Assembly (NCBI RefSeq): GCF_001522545.3
Contig: NC_031777.1
Location: 2,534,360 to 2,598,359 of the forward strand
Source: Parus major
Lineage: Eukaryota > Chordata > Aves > Passeriformes > Paridae
Reading direction: 5' to 3'
Length of the DNA: 64,000 bases
The notes under the pieces were generated by a model, which saw only the letters and a program-made list of their open reading frames with translations, searched no databases and was not told where the DNA came from. A program made the translations under genes and the position numbers. Positions within the stretch are counted from its first letter, which is position 1. The number at the start of each line of letters is the position of its first letter. Shown here one piece after another: positions 1 to 14,420 of this stretch.

Positions 1-3000
1 TCCAGTGGTCAGAAGAGATTTGTAAAGTTACGGCTCAGCAATTGCAAGTGATCCATTTTTCACAGCTTAATGACCAAGGGCTTGTTTTTGGAGTGATGGG
101 AAGGAATCACATATACACCCTCACCTCCAGTGCTAATTGCAGAGTAAAAGAGGTTAATTTAAACCTTGGAGGCAGTTTTTATCTAGATTTTTTCACAGCA
201 GCAGGAAAACCCAGAGCTGTGGTGACTTTAAATCATTCATTTTACTTCTCAGATGGAAAAGTTAAGCATGGATGTGGTCACTTTGCTCTCATCAGCTGGA
301 AAGAAACAACTTGCTAAGCCCAGTCAGTTGGGATAAACCACAACGTAATGTGGAGTAAAAAATGGAAGATTATATAAACTAGTCATTTAGACATGGTTTA
401 AATCATCTTTTTTTTTGTCTGTCGGTTCAAGTGTTCCTCTTGTGCCCATTTAAATTATAAGTCAAAGCATTAAGCAAGAGCAAAGACCATCCCTATCCCA
501 AAGAGATGATCTTGGCATCAGATGCAGTGCCACAGGTAGTGCAAATGGAAAGGCTGAGTGAATGGAAGTAAGAGAACAAAACAGAGATCAGCAGAAAAAT
601 GGTTTTCTTGGCTCATGGCTTCCCCAGGCGATGCCAGACAGCGGTGACACGGAGGGTCATGGCAGAAGGAATCTTACTGAGGATTTAAAGGATGGGAAGG
701 TGTCATTACTGAGGACTTCTGGCAAAGGATAAACACGTGAATTCCTTGCTTAAGTCAATGGGACTTTTACTGGCATGTGTCCTAAGGCTGAGTGTGTCTT
801 TTGCTGGGATCAGTTAAACCCTGCAAGTGCTGCATTTTACCAAGTCCATTGGGAGGAAGAATCAGTGATGGAGAAGAAATGGGAGACTTTTCATAGAGAA
901 AAAGAGAAAATTGCTTCATTTGCATAGGAATGTGTCACAGCTGTACCCCATGCAGAAAATATTTCCTTCTGGGATAGGGTGGTTTAAAAACACAGTCACC
1001 CAGCTGCAAAATTGGTTCTGACTCAAGCAGACAATGGCACTCTTTTCTGGATGGATGATGCTTTCAATCTTGTGCCCAGCTACTGAAAACACCTGCTAGA
1101 GTTCTGGTCTCCAGGACATCATCTTCCAGTTAAACATAGGAGTTGCTGTTTATAAACAAAGAATTTCTGAACAGTATTCCCTAACTGGGGGAATTGTCCA
1201 CCTAGATTTGCCAGCCACAACCCATCTTGTTTGAAGTGGCTGCTTCAATGGCAGCACCTCCTGCATCATCAGATAGCATAGAAATATATTTTCTGTCATC
1301 ATTTGGTCTTTGAGACACTTGGTTTGTAGCTGGTGCTACACCTCAGGGGCTCAGCTGTGTCTCCTGGGAATCTGGAGTTGTAGCAAGTCACAGGTTGTCC
1401 AAAAATACAATATTGGGGGTGCCTGGTTTTAGCAACACTCCTCATTTCCCAAATCCAGGCAGGTCAGAGGTTCTTTTATCATGTTGGCTTTCAGGTAACA
1501 TTGCTGTGGAGAAGTTACAAGGCACAAAAAAAGGAGGGTTTCACCCTGCTTTGTTGGCTTAATAAATTATCTTGAAAATGTGAGTTCTAGTTATTGTTAC
1601 TGCCACTATTCTAACCCTAATCTAATCCAATATCTGAATTGGGGTGTCCTGGCCAGGTTGGTTTTCCCTGTTCCAGCAAGCACTTTTTTGCTTCTTCTCT
1701 TTTCAAAACACTCAACCAGTTTTCACCTCCATTTCTCCCCCGTGCTCTTCGTAGCTACTGGGCAGCTGACCTACAGGTCTACAAAATGTTAGGTGTTGTC
1801 TCTTTGATACCATTTAGAAAAAAGAGAGGAATGCAGGAAATATGTGATCTTTAGCACTGGGGGTTCTTTTCTGCTAAAAACAAAAACAACAAAATGCTAA
1901 GCAGTGTTTTAGCATAGGATTCAGAAGGTTTCAAAGAGACATCAGTTAAACCTGCCTGCTCAATGAGAGCCAACAAGTGGATCTTTCAGATGTCTGAGTG
2001 TTCCCTGGGGGTTCACATTATTAATATCTGCCTTATGACAAGGTGGCTGTGCTGATGCCAGGCTTTTTTTCCCAGCCGGCATGATTAATTTTTCCTTCCT
2101 TTTTTAATATCTCCGAGCCAGATGCTTCTAAATGTCCTCATAGGGTGCATTGCTGTTCTTAGCTACTCCTCCTTCCCCCCTACCCCTTTCCAACTAATTC
2201 ATGTAATGGCTCTGGAGATGCATTTTGTAGCATCACAAAAAGCAAAACTTTGAAAGCCTCCTAAGGTGATGGACTTGACACGTGCAGATCTGGCCTCCCT
2301 GCATTCCTGGTGGGCTTGAAAGCTTCCTGCCAGGTAGTCTGTCAAGAACATTTCCCAGTTCAGAGTGTGCTTATTTGCCTAGCACTTTACAAATTATATC
2401 CATGCAGAAGTGCTGAAGTGCAAGTATTCCTGGTGGGGAAGGTTGACAGTGGGATGTTGCACCGACGTTTTGGAGACAGGAAATTTTGGCTGAGGTAGAG
2501 GAGGAGCACTTGCATTATTTATGGAAAGTGCAGTGGATCTTCAAGCACTGATTTATTTTAAGGGCTTCAAAACATTGTGGTAATGAAAGAGATCTACAAA
2601 TGGAAATTAGTTGTTCTTCATGGGTTTGGTTCCATAGAGCAACTGCATGGGCCTGAGTGGTACCAACAGAGAGGGAAGACCTTAGCAAGCCCTACTGCAA
2701 TCAGCTTCTTCCTAAAGCATTCCTGCTTAGCAACATATCCATCAGTTTCCTCCATATAATAGATTTGTGGGTCTTCTGTATTTATCCCCAGCTGTTTTCA
2801 GTCATTACTGCATTCACCTGCATCTCAGGAAGAAGCAAAACCCATTAAGAGAATAGTGGTTAATAAATTAGGATTTAGTTGTTTATTTTTTTGTAAGTGT
2901 TAATATTGTCTGTGCTGTGTAGATCAGTGGGTTTAATGATGGAAGTCTTAATTTAAGCAGTCTAGAAAACAGCATTTCTTAGTTTCTTACAGGACAAGCT

Positions 3001-3486
3001 AAAATCTCCCACCCATTATATTCTGCTGTTTGGGGTGTTCTTGCAATATAACACTGAGAGAAGGTATAATATAAAACAATTAATTTGCCAGTGCAAATAG
3101 AGCTGTAATTAGGGAAATCAAGTCTTCAGTTTTAGTCTGAAGCTCAATTTTTATTTTTATTTTTTGGTGGGAAGATGAGGATACTAAGAGTATCCTGAGA
3201 GTAAGGATGCTCTTAAGAGCATGTGTATTCCATAACAGACAGCTGGCCATTTAGCCATGTGTAAGGCAGCCTCAGACAGCCCTTTGGCCCACAGCACTGT
3301 GGGAATTAAGTTAAAATTAACCTGAGTTTGGAAAACAACTAGCACCACTTTATTTGTCCATTTAATTGAATTATATGACGCTGTGTAAGTATGCTGACCC
3401 ACAGACGTAAATTGCTCCACCCTACCCATTTCCCTCCTTAATTCTCTCATGCTAATGGAGCTGATGGGATGTTGACTGCAGAGAGA

Positions 3487-3518
3487 GAGGTTGGAAATAA
3501 AAGAGGTTGGAAATAAAA
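3487..3518. repeat. 16-bp perfect tandem duplication
   Basis: Two adjacent exact copies of GAGGTTGGAAATAAAA. It lies in the ACBD6 intron with no sign of function. Confidence 0.85.
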
Positions 3519-6500
3519 AGGCACTGTTCCAGCCTGGTGCAAACCTTTCCCTTCGGTGCAATGCTCTGAGTGTCACAGCTGCACTAACTCCACCGTGATC
3601 TTTGTTGCCATTAAGCTGATTATTTCCACAGAAGGATTCATCCAACTAATCCCACAATGCTGCAACCAGTTGCTTTACATTTAAACACAATTTTTTCTTT
3701 ATTTTATTCTTTTTTTTTCCTAATAAATGAAAATCAGTCAGGCTTCACCAGACTCTCAAAATAGCTCAGGCTCTTACAGGGACCACTTTTTTTGTTTGTT
3801 TAATAGAGGAAAATAGGACAAATTAACGGGCTCCATGCATTAGGGGATGTGCTTAGTTTGGGAGCCTGTGCTGTAATTTGGGCTGGATGTGCTGGGAGGA
3901 TGCTGTGTGTCACTGTACCTTTTTCACTGCATCATTTTGTGTTTGCCTGGGTGGCCATACCATGGAGCAGCAGCTCTGCATCCAACAGTGACTCTAATGA
4001 GGGAGATTCTGACAGGTTAAGATTGACTTAATTGATTTGATAATCAATTTATATCTAGTTTTTTCTTATTTTTCTAAGGAAAGGTTGATTTTTATTGGTT
4101 AGTAGTCATTAAAATATGTTCATTTGCAGCTAAATATAGCCTTTATAGTAAATTTAATTCTTCACTTGCTAATCAAGTACACAGTGTCTGCCCATGTTTG
4201 CTTAATTATGTAGTTTAACCTAGTCTATTAACATTCTTAATTTTTACATTTGAATCAGGATAGAAAACAGCAAATGAGACATTTCTTCTCTGTTAGACTA
4301 TTAGGTTTTTTATTTTGTCTTGTGCCCAAGTACATCTGAATGGAATTAGAATTTCATTTTTAAAACACTTTTACTAGGAAATTTTAAAATGCTTCTTAAA
4401 AATAAATTAAAATCACATCGAAAGTATGGTGTGTTTGGTTTCGAAAGGGAAAACTAAATAGAATTTTCTTTGTATTTCTGAATTAATACTACTTAAAGGA
4501 GATTATGTCTGCCATATTCAGGTAGTCACCTTTTCTCAGGTTTTGTTAACAAAAACCAGGGATTTCAGGAGGAAAAGCAAGGAGCAGCTGGAGAAAGATG
4601 AGGACCAAACATAGGCCACAATTCTGTCATTAAGCATTCAGTGTTGGATAAATTTGTATCCTCTTTTTTCACACTGGCTGTTGTCTACCCTGAGACTTTG
4701 GGCTCGACTTTGGCTGCCAGAGCAGCAACGCTTCCCGTGTTCCAGGCCAGCTGAGAGTGGACAGAACATCCCGTGCATTCAGCAGCATAAATCACAGACA
4801 ATTGTGCCTAGAGCCTTGCCATGATTTTCCTGAGGGGTTCTGCAGGATTCTCTGAATTCTTTGTCTTCTAAAAGCCATTCTTTCAGATTTAGTCTGTATT
4901 TATCACTCAGATGCTTTAACTTTTTTACAGTTCTCCCATACTATGGGCAAGGCTGTTGTATACAAAAGCATGTAGTCATTCTTTCCAATTCCTCAGCATT
5001 TTAAAGCCAGTAGATCTGTTGTTGTCTCATACTTAATTTTTATCCATTAGGAGTCCAAAGCTGGTCTAATACCTCAAAAGGATGTTTAGGGTGACTTACC
5101 TGGTCAGTAGTTTGACTTACTTTAGGAAGCAGCTGTCAGATGTGTGCTGCTTGAAAACACACATCCCTTTTCATTGAACATAAGGATTTTATGGAATTGT
5201 ATTCTGCTGGGTCATCACTTGGGGTGTTTGAACTTTGATTCTATTAGGGAAGTATTTTTTATTTTAGAGAGGCAAAAAAGCATTGGATTTCACCCATCCT
5301 AGGCATTGATTGTCACCAACATTCTTTGCTCTCATGGAAGCTTCTAAAAAAGAATTGTTTCATGATTCCAACTACAACTTCTTATATAAACATGAAGGTC
5401 CCATTAAAAGCTGGTGAAACAAATTATATTAATTCCTTTGAGTTTTTTGTCTTTAAGACTTAATTGTTTCATTGACCAAGAGTGGTTAAGCTGCCTGCAA
5501 GCAGAGGAGGAAAAAGACTGAAGATAATTGTGCAAAAGCAGGTGCCAGCCCAGTCATGGTGGCTCTCTGTAGTCACTGGGAGAGTCTGAATTCTCAACTT
5601 ATGGTTTTCAACTTCAGTGTTTCCTTCCCATATCACAAAGTAAAAGTGAGAGTGTCCTTAAATGCAGCCTTAGGTGATGCCAGATCTTAGAAGTGTGGAA
5701 AAGGACAGTGTGAGCTGAGAGTCACAGTGCTGGGAGCTCAGCATCCCAAAACTAATCCTGGCTGTGGGTGCTTTTCCTCGTTTGACCTTGAGCAAGTCAG
5801 ACAGTGGGGGTTTTTTTGTGTGTCTCAGTCTCTGTAACCAACATGGGAATACTGTGTGTATATATCCCTGGGTCTTGCTTAGATTAATAAATCAATATTT
5901 GTAAAGTAAGGCTTGATAAATGCTAACTGTATTACCACGTGTACTTGAACCTTGTGCAGAACTTTGGGAATTCGCCTGAATTTCTGCTCTGTGAGTAGAT
6001 GGAGCCCAGGTCAGGATGGTCAGCACCACACAGACAGGTTTGGGTCATTTTCTTCCTCCCAAGGGACTGCCTGTAGCACATATCTGCAAGAAGGTCTTGA
6101 ATACAACTTTTCCACTTAACATGCTCCCCCATCACCCACCGTCAGCAATGAGATTAAATTCTGTGCGACTGCAGAGGACGTTGCATGATTAAAATCCTCT
6201 TTTAGAAATTAATATGTACCATCTCTCCCCACTACTGTGCCTCCTCTCAGAGAAGGGTATTGTCTCCTGAGCACTCAAGGTGTGAAAAGCCACCCAGGGA
6301 AGCTGTCTATCTTTGAATTTTATGCTGTTGCACAGTTGCTCGGATGGGAGCTACAACTGCATAAAAATCACAGGGACTTGGGGACTTCTCCCTTCACATG
6401 GTCATGAGATGTGGGGAGAGTTTTGCAGAAAAATTAAAAGAATAGCAAAAGGAATGTGGGAACTTGAAGTTCTGTAGAAAAGGTTTCCTGAGGGGGAAAG

Positions 6501-6894
6501 TCAATAATCACCCATTTTCCTTAGGTAACCTTGGGTGTCCTGGGAAGAAAATAAAGCAAAACTTTGTTTCCAGATATTTTCCCGACCTTGCTGCCTGTAT
6601 CAGCCCAGAGAAATCCAGTGATCAGGGCATTTGTAGATCCAAGTTTAGTATTCAGTAGACATCAGACATTGATGCTGCCCACAGAAGGGCTTTACTTGCA
6701 TAAACTCTTGGTAGATGGAATTAGGTGTTCAGGGCTGCTGCATTCAGTACAAACTGAAGCTCTTGAGCCATCATTTCCAGTCTCCTTTAGGTCCTGGGAG
6801 GTTTTGTGGCATGACCAGGATGTGCAGTAGGGTGAGTTTTCCTGGACTGATTGATGGCTTTCTGATGGATCTTTTGAATATTTAAGGTGCCTAG

Positions 6895-7050
6895 GATACA
6901 TATCTATAAAATTATTTAAATTTATATTTTATATTATATATAAAATTATATATTTCATATATTTGTATAAATATATGTATTTTATATAAACTTATACAAA
7001 TGTTTATATTTTATATATATAAATATGGATTTTATATATCCATATTTAAT
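6895..7050. repeat. AT-rich low-complexity block with hairpin
   Basis: About 150 bp of almost pure A/T built from TATA and ATAT steps. At its right end a perfect inverted repeat, AAATATGGA (7021-7029) and TCCATATTT (7039-7047), flanks a 9-base A/T loop. This is probably an expanded AT microsatellite. Confidence 0.85.
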
Positions 7051-10000
7051 GTGACTAGGAGCCTTCCTGTTGCTTTGAGGAAGGCTGCAGCAGAAGTGAC
7101 TGACTGCTAAAATACCTCCCACTCACATCCTTGGTGTCTGCAGCACAAACCAGTAAATATTAGTCAGTCCCATGGGTATTCCCTGTTCACAGACACCTGA
7201 ATGTGATTTTTGCCAGTTTTAAGCCTGAAATCCTCTATAGGTACCCTGGATCCCTATTTAAGGTTTCAGGTCTCCTCACTGAGGAGGACGGTGATCTATT
7301 CCTGTTTATCATTTGTTTATGGCACATAAAGAAAACTCTGAGGCTATTTATTTACTTCAAAAGTAAGGGGGAGAAATCATCTTCTTTAAAGACAAAAGTT
7401 GTTTTTATCTGTTAATTTTTTTTCTAACATATATTCAGGAGTTCATAAAAATATGTATTTCAGAGGGAAGAAATTTCATTTAGTGGGACGATTTTTCATT
7501 TGAGGGTGTGTAAAACTGGCTTCACCTGCTCTCACTGTTTGCTTGGCATTTGAGTTGGAAATGCTGCTGTTAGAGCACTCTTCCACACTGCCTTCAAACA
7601 GCACTTCCACTTGTATTGCCAAGGCTTTCAAAGAAGATTTCCTGTGAAATTAGGTTCCATGTTAGATTTTCATGGCTTTTTCTAACCTAAAAAAAAAAAA
7701 AAAGGCAGGAACAAAGTCTTTAGAAAATATTAAAGTTGCACATTTTTCTTTCCTCCATCAGTAATAATGAGTTTTTTAATAAATGAGCTTTTTCCTGGAC
7801 TGCTTTCCCCACCACCTTCCCATTATGTTTGACTCTTTTTTTACCCTGTGTTGTACAGAGGGCCCAGAAGGACTCCAAGGACTTCAGATCCATTGGTGTT
7901 CTGTATTTTTGTGCTTCAAGCATCCTGATTGTGTCTCTCACTTTCCTAATTTTCTACAAGACTGGAAAATGAGGAAGACCCTGAGTCTTTTATCCAGGTC
8001 TGGGTCTGAAATGCCTGCTGGAAGGAAAACACTGATGTACTTTTATTTATTCCCCCCTTCTGTCTGATAGGATCTTTGGATTCTAATGCAATTTGGGTGT
8101 TGTGAATGGTGGCTTTAAGGCATCTGTGTGTTTTTAGACTGTGCTTTTTCAGGTACAGCCAATGAAGTTATTCAGGAGCTTTACCTGGTACTCTCAGCTC
8201 ACCATTCAGCCCCTCTGGCCTCAACTCCTGCTCTCCTGACCTGCCTGAGAACAAACTGCTGAGCCTCACTCAAACTCACAGCCCTGATCCAGCTGAAAAT
8301 GCCCTCCAGGAGTTTGAGGCACAGGGACAAGTGCCCCAGCTGGAGGGCACATGACATTTTACAGGTGTGGAAACTGAGGCTCGGGGTTTGTCCCATTCTC
8401 TATAGCAGAACTCCTCTTCCCCACACTGAGCATTCCCAGGATAGCCAGGCTGGAGCCAAGACTCTGAACACAGGTTCTTTTACCACAGGGACTGGATTAT
8501 GTGGCAGACTGGATTTGTGCTTGCTGCTTCATGTTCTGAGTGTGTGTTTCTGCTAAAGCCTTGCCCTGGCTGCTGGCAGGCTCCTGACTTCCAAGAGCTC
8601 AGCCCTGGTTTTCCTTCAGAAAAGAGAGGATCTGCAGGAATTTATAAGAACGCTAACTCAGAGCAGACACGTGGTTTCCAAAGTTCAATCTAGCATTCTA
8701 AAGCTTTTAGCAGAAGGGTTGATTTGGGTCAAAATTAATGCAAACACTTGTGTAGACCATTTAATGTTTAGGTTATGGACCTGTTAAGGCAGCAGGATAA
8801 TCCCTTTAGATTACCCGTGTAATTCCTAGTGAATATTTATTTTAAAGTGACTTCAGTGCCCTTAGTCATTAGTGAAGGTTCCTAATGCCTCTCACAGCTG
8901 CCAGGCTCAATGCAACAGCATTTGTCAATGGGAGGGCTTCTCCTTTTGTTCCCTGTTTTTTGGTTTGTTTGTTTTTTAACATCTCTCCAACTCTTGCCAG
9001 TTTAATCCCATGGACTCACCTCTAATCACAGGGAAGCATCCGAGCTTTGCTGTGCTGACTTCCACTGGAGTGAGGCTGAGGAGGGAGCCTAATCCTGGGT
9101 TTTTCTGCTGCTGTCTGCTGAGGGTGTGGGGTGCCCGGGCTGCGTGGGCTGGGGGGGAGGACGGAGAACGCGGCGGGTTCAAGGACGCGCTCCCGCTTTA
9201 ATGTGCGCAGACATGCTCCCGCTCACTCCCTGATTGGCAAGGTTAACTCAGAGAGGCTGCAGCTTTTTAAACTGATTTGATTAGACCCACTACTTTATCC
9301 CATTCCCTCCCCCACTGCTTGGCCCACCACCTCCTGATCCTTTTAACACAGCCCCTGGTCCAATAACCAGCCAGTCTGATTCTTTTCCTTTTTTTCCCCT
9401 GCTCCCTTTTTCCAATTTTCCTGCTGGATTTTGACATTTTGTAAAATAGATTATGCAACCCTACAGGGAAGATCAGTAGGCAGTGTCTTGGTTTCAGGGC
9501 TGGGTTTTATTGGGACTGTTTGAGAGGCTGGGATGTGCCTCCTCTTCCTCAATCTCCTGGGCTCTGCTCCTTTCCCAGCTCTCGGTGCACCTGTGTGAAT
9601 TCAGGGACGAGAGACTGGAGTCTCACATACCCCGGCCTGGATGCTCATAGCCCTCCAATTCCTCTTTTCTCTGCTAAACCAGGTTTGGGGAGAATTACAC
9701 ACTCAGCCCAAAATGATTTGGCATCTCAGGTCCTGTTCCACTGTGGTATGACATGTTCACTGTCTGCAAAAAGAAACATGGGCAGCATGGATAGGGAACT
9801 CCCATATCCCACATCACTGAAATAATGGTGTATTTTAGTAGCAAATGTTACTAGTTGGGATTACTTTGGGAGGTGGGATCACCCATAGCTCCAGGCTGAC
9901 TGACAAGTGGGATGAGCTCCAAGGGGCCCTGAGAAGCTGTTTTGGCATTAATGCCCTCAGCCCTTGGGGGACAGCAGGGTTGGAGTGAGCACCAGCCCAG

Positions 10001-10753
10001 CCTTCAAAGGCTTTATGGTCCTGTTGCCATCTTTAACCGATGTGCTTTAGTGTGTTGTGCACTGCCAATTTACAATCCTGGGTTCTGCTTGTGATATTGC
10101 CCTGTTTGTCTTATTAAATATCCCTGGGGAATGTGGAGTCTTATGTACAAAAGTGCCTCTTGACAATTCCCCCTGGTTCTCTTATAAATAAGTGAATAAA
10201 GCCTAAAAAATTACAGGCTTTCCCCAAACCTGAGGGTCTCAATTCATAGCAAAAAATCACTGGAGAGTGAGCAGCACTGCTGAATTTTTGGTAGTACCAT
10301 ACTGGTCCAGGGAAAGCTGTGTCTCATCTCATTTTCACTCGCCTGTTTGTTCAGCAGACCTGATCTGAAGTGGTGTGGGCTGTTCAAGCAGCTCAGTGCT
10401 GACAGGGACCAAATCCAGTGACCAGGACCGACCCTATGGAGTCACCCTGGTGAAACAGCACAGAGTACAGACAATCCCCTACACACTAGGTATTAAATCT
10501 TGACATACTGCATTACTTAAGAGGTCTCAGGGAAAATTAAAACCCTTTTGACTGGGTTTTGCAATGCAGGGAAAATTTTAGTGACATTTAAAAGGTTTCT
10601 CTTGTGTTCCTCTAATGGGATAAATAAAAAAAGGCTTGTTTTAGGCCAGCAAATGGGGGGACAATCCAATTTCCCTGATTCCATCAAGACACTCTTAAAG
10701 CATTAGCTTGTGCAGTTTTAAAAAAACCCACAACAGACTGACCCCTCTGCCTG

Positions 10754-11110
10754 ATGGCTTTGAAAAGTGTCCTGATGTGGAGGTATTTATCCTATACCAC
10801 ATGCTTCATCGAGGCACTCCAGCAGTGCTTGGAAATACACTCCTTTGTTATTAAACTATTTAGGAGGACAGCATGCACAGCAGGAAACACAAACACCAGT
10901 TTATTATTTACTGCAGCCATCCACACCGGGGCTGTGCTCAGACTAATTCGTGATGGCGTGCTCTTTAAATTCAGTATTTGGAAGGGAAAAAGGGTGGCAT
11001 TAACCAGGAACATTTCTGATGGCAGGCTGAAACCTAAGCCTGCCCTTAACTTTTATGTTTTTAAGCATGATTTGGGCTCAATATAAATAAAAGATTCCCC
11101 TGTGGAATGT
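10754..11110. promoter_or_regulatory. Candidate conserved non-coding element in ACBD6 intron
   Basis: The stretch is A/T-rich but not simple sequence. It has unusually few stops on either strand (110-codon frame on plus, 73-codon frame on minus) and contains TTATTAAACT, CTAATTCG and CATTAACC-type motifs. An AATAAA follows near 11087. The frames show no known domain, so constrained non-coding DNA is more likely than a gene. This is inference without alignment. Confidence 0.3.
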
Positions 11111-13599
11111 TATATTTGCAGTTTGTTTCCATCAGTCAGAAAGATTAATGTATCAACACTTACTTGGGAGGGGGCTCTGGGGATTGATAATGGGAGATGT
11201 GGAGCCTTTCACCTCTAGGTCACTGGTTCAGCACTGCCCCACGTCGGCTGCCACCACCAGCACCTGCCATCTGCTCCAATGGGCTGGGCCCAGTTTTAGG
11301 CCCAGCTGGTCCCAGTGGGCTCCCAGGGCTGCTTTAGTAGGAAATTGGGATGGAGCTGCTCAGCCCAGCCCCAGATGTGACGGCAGCCCCAGCCCCCGGC
11401 CCAGACCGAGCGCCACCAGGGAACTTGACCTTCTGCCACGCTTGTACAACCCATGAATGGAGAACCTGTTATCCCTGCCCTGTGCAGAATAACTCATTCA
11501 AAGAGCAGGACACCCCTGAACATAAATCTGTCTGTTATAAAGTTGGCTGCGGTTTTCCCTGGTTGCCTCCAGTTCCTGCTGAATTTCATTAGGAACATCT
11601 CTATTATACAGCACAAGGAGAGAGCAAGTGCTGCCTCTAGACTTTGAAAGAGCCCTTTAAAGTGAAGATCAATTTTGCATCTCACTAAATATCTAATGAC
11701 AGACCAAACTGCAAGTACTTAGTTCAGCTGTATTTTAATAGCACTGTGGCTCCATCGAGAAATCCCAGTTACTGATACAGTTTGATATCCTGAGGCAGTT
11801 TTCTCCTGACATTTTTCCTTTTCCTTTCTTTAGTAGTAGCACTTCATTAATAGCTGTTTGGAAACCTGACTGTCTGTGAATAAGCAGTACCAATAAACCT
11901 TTTCCCTCACTATTTATTCCTCCTTTATTCCACTGGGAAACAGCCCCAGTGATCACAGGCTGAGTTTTCAGAGTCTGACGTGTAGTTGTACTTGGTGGTG
12001 CATGAGCAAATGAAAGAGCAGCTTCATGCCTTATAAAATAACAAATGGTAAATCAGCTACTAATACAATTCACAGAGGCTGCTAAAAGGCTGCTGGATGT
12101 CACAAAAACAGCAACCCTTGGAGGTGATGAGATGGGAGCTTCTTAAGTCAACACATGCAGTTGGCTTCTCCCTGGCAATGGTCCACTTCAGGGCAGGATC
12201 CAGGCTCTGATACCTTCCCCCCTCTGGCAGACGGCTGTGAGTGTGTGGAATGTCCTCTCTAATTCCAGATTAGCCACAAAGAGGAGTCATCATCCTTAAG
12301 AAACAAGCATGCATGGAAAGGAAAGGCTGTCTGGAGGCTGCAGGGCACAGCACTATCCTCAGCTGCTTTGAGATGTCTGAGCAGGGTTCCCAGCACTAAA
12401 GGAGAAGAGAAAAAAATGTGCCTTTCATGCTGAGGGCTGTGTGGCACTGGAACTCAGCTTCTCTGCTAGCCCAGGCTTTCTCAAGCTTGGCTTAATAAAG
12501 TCCAGGTCTCATCTGATGAGTTCAGAGCATGTTTCAGAATGTCTCAAGGCGGAAAGTGCTGATTTTGCATAGCAAGCTGAGGAAGGTTTTATGGGACTAA
12601 AAGAGTCTCCATAGTCTTTATCCTCCCTGACTTGAAGGAGAAAAAGCTCCCTGGGCTGTTAGCAGCACCTCTGCATCTCCTGCAGCACATGGTGACCTGA
12701 CTTTTATTGCAACTGTGCCTCTCTGACAGTGCTCCAGCTCTGCCACAGCATTCCTGGGCATTTCAGCTGAGCCTTCCTTTGCCCAAATCAAGGGAATCAA
12801 ACCCATGGGTTTGGGACAGGAACTGCTTTAGCCCACACAGGGGTGGTTTCTCTGCTTTCTTCTGGATTTCTCTCTCTCTCTTGGTCACTCAGTTGTTGGA
12901 TTTAAATGGCAGTTTCTACAAAGAGGACATCTGGAAAGGCAGAGAGGCAGCTCTGAGCCGTTATAGTCGACATTTAAAAGTGCAACATCTCTTTCATCAT
13001 GCAGGGCTTTAGGTTCAAGCCTACAGAGGAAAAGGGGTTACTTCCAAAGCCCTGAATCCCTTTAAATAAATATCAGCCAGCATTTGCCCTGCAGTCAGCA
13101 AGGGCTGAGATGAACCAAGCAGTGGCAGCAACGCTCTCGGCTGACTCCATCTCCCATCCAGCCTGCTAAATTTAGCAGCCTAACCAACCTTCCTTCTGTC
13201 TCTTTATTCAGGTGGAGCATGTTGACTTGCTGCTTGGTGCTGGATCTGGCCCTGCTCTGGAGTTTGCAGCCCCTGGGCAGTGCCCAGGGCAGCCATCTGT
13301 GGGGCAGCAGCATTGATGGGGCTGTCTCCTAATCTCCCTGCTCCCATCCACACGTGCTGTCCTGATATCCGACAGCCGGTCCCATGTGGGCATCGTGCCA
13401 GCAGTGACTTTACAGGCTTTGTGGCAGAGATTATTTAAAGGAGATTAACCCTTCTAAACCCCTTAGATTTTAATTATTTCTGTATGTATTTATAAAACCT
13501 CCAGTCTGCTAGTTCCAGGGCACAACTGCCCCAGTCCCCATCCTTAACCTGGATTTGTGAATATACAATGCACCCTTATTGCAGGACAGGGGCTGGACT

Positions 13600-13830
13600 G
13601 GACAGGACTCCTTGGATTGATTTATTTATTGCCATTCTGGAACAATTCACATCTGGAATGAAAATTAAACATTATGGTTTCAAATTGTAAAAAGAGCTAA
13701 TAATTTGAACCACCTTAAAATACTATTAGGGCATTAATTGAATTGTTTGAGTCGATGAGGCATCTCTGGCTAATTATTTCAGTTAGGGCAGCTCTGTCAT
13801 TAATGCCTCCCCACTGCCCATGTTGTAAGC
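13600..13830. promoter_or_regulatory. Candidate homeobox-rich enhancer in ACBD6 intron
   Basis: The stretch contains at least four separate TAAT cores within about 150 bp: GCTAATAATTTG, GGCATTAATTGAATT, GGCTAATTATTTC and GTCATTAATGCC. It is embedded in complex, non-repetitive sequence. Such clusters are typical of deeply conserved developmental enhancers, and ACBD6 introns adjoin LHX4. The conservation itself cannot be seen from one sequence. Confidence 0.35.
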
Positions 13831-14227
13831 ACAGAGATCCCCTGGTTCTCTGAAGACAGGACTATCTGTAAGGTTGATGTACTGGAAGCCAGGAGAGGGA
13901 AGGACTGTTTCATTCAGTCTCCTAGCAAGTTTATTATATGTATAATGATGTTATGAAACCCTGTAGTCTAGAGAACTGTTGTGACTAGCAGGTATTGGTT
14001 GTAGAAGGGGGGAAAAGAGTATGCACTTCCATCCTTTCATGCTTTCTCTCCTATTAGTCATGTTACTGCTGGGCTAATTAGTTTGTTAGAGCTAAGGAGT
14101 GATGGAGGGAGTGTTTCCACTCTGCACATGAGCTGTAAAATGCAAATAAAACCAGAAATACCTTATTTCTTATTTCTTTACAGCACAACCTGGCTTATCT
14201 TGGGTGATGCACACATTCAAAAGTATA

Positions 14228-14420
14228 TAGAATCTTAGAATGGGTTGGAAGGGACCTTAAGGCCCATACAGATCCAGCCCCCAGCTATGGGCAAGGACAC
14301 CTCCCACCATCCCAGGTTGCTCAGAGCCCCATCCAGCCCAGCCTTGAACACTTCCAGGGATGGGGCAGCCACAGCTTCTCTGGAAAAGCTGTGCCAGGGC
14401 CTCCCCACCCTCACAGTATA
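14228..14420 (-). mobile_element. CR1 LINE fragment (3' region)
   Basis: This matches the reverse complement of the avian CR1 3' region: it starts GAATCTTAGAATGGGTTGG, then has AGGGACCTTAAGG, GGTTGCTCAGAGCCCCATCC, and CCTTGAACACTTCCAGGGAT followed by GGGGCAGCCACAGCTTCT. It is 5'-truncated, as nearly all CR1 copies are, and inserted on the minus strand in the ACBD6 intron. Confidence 0.92.

Noticed and set aside
42..317. 91-codon plus-strand frame at the left edge
   Set aside because: No similarity to ACBD6 or any known domain, and no splice sites in a suitable phase. Treated as a chance frame in intron.
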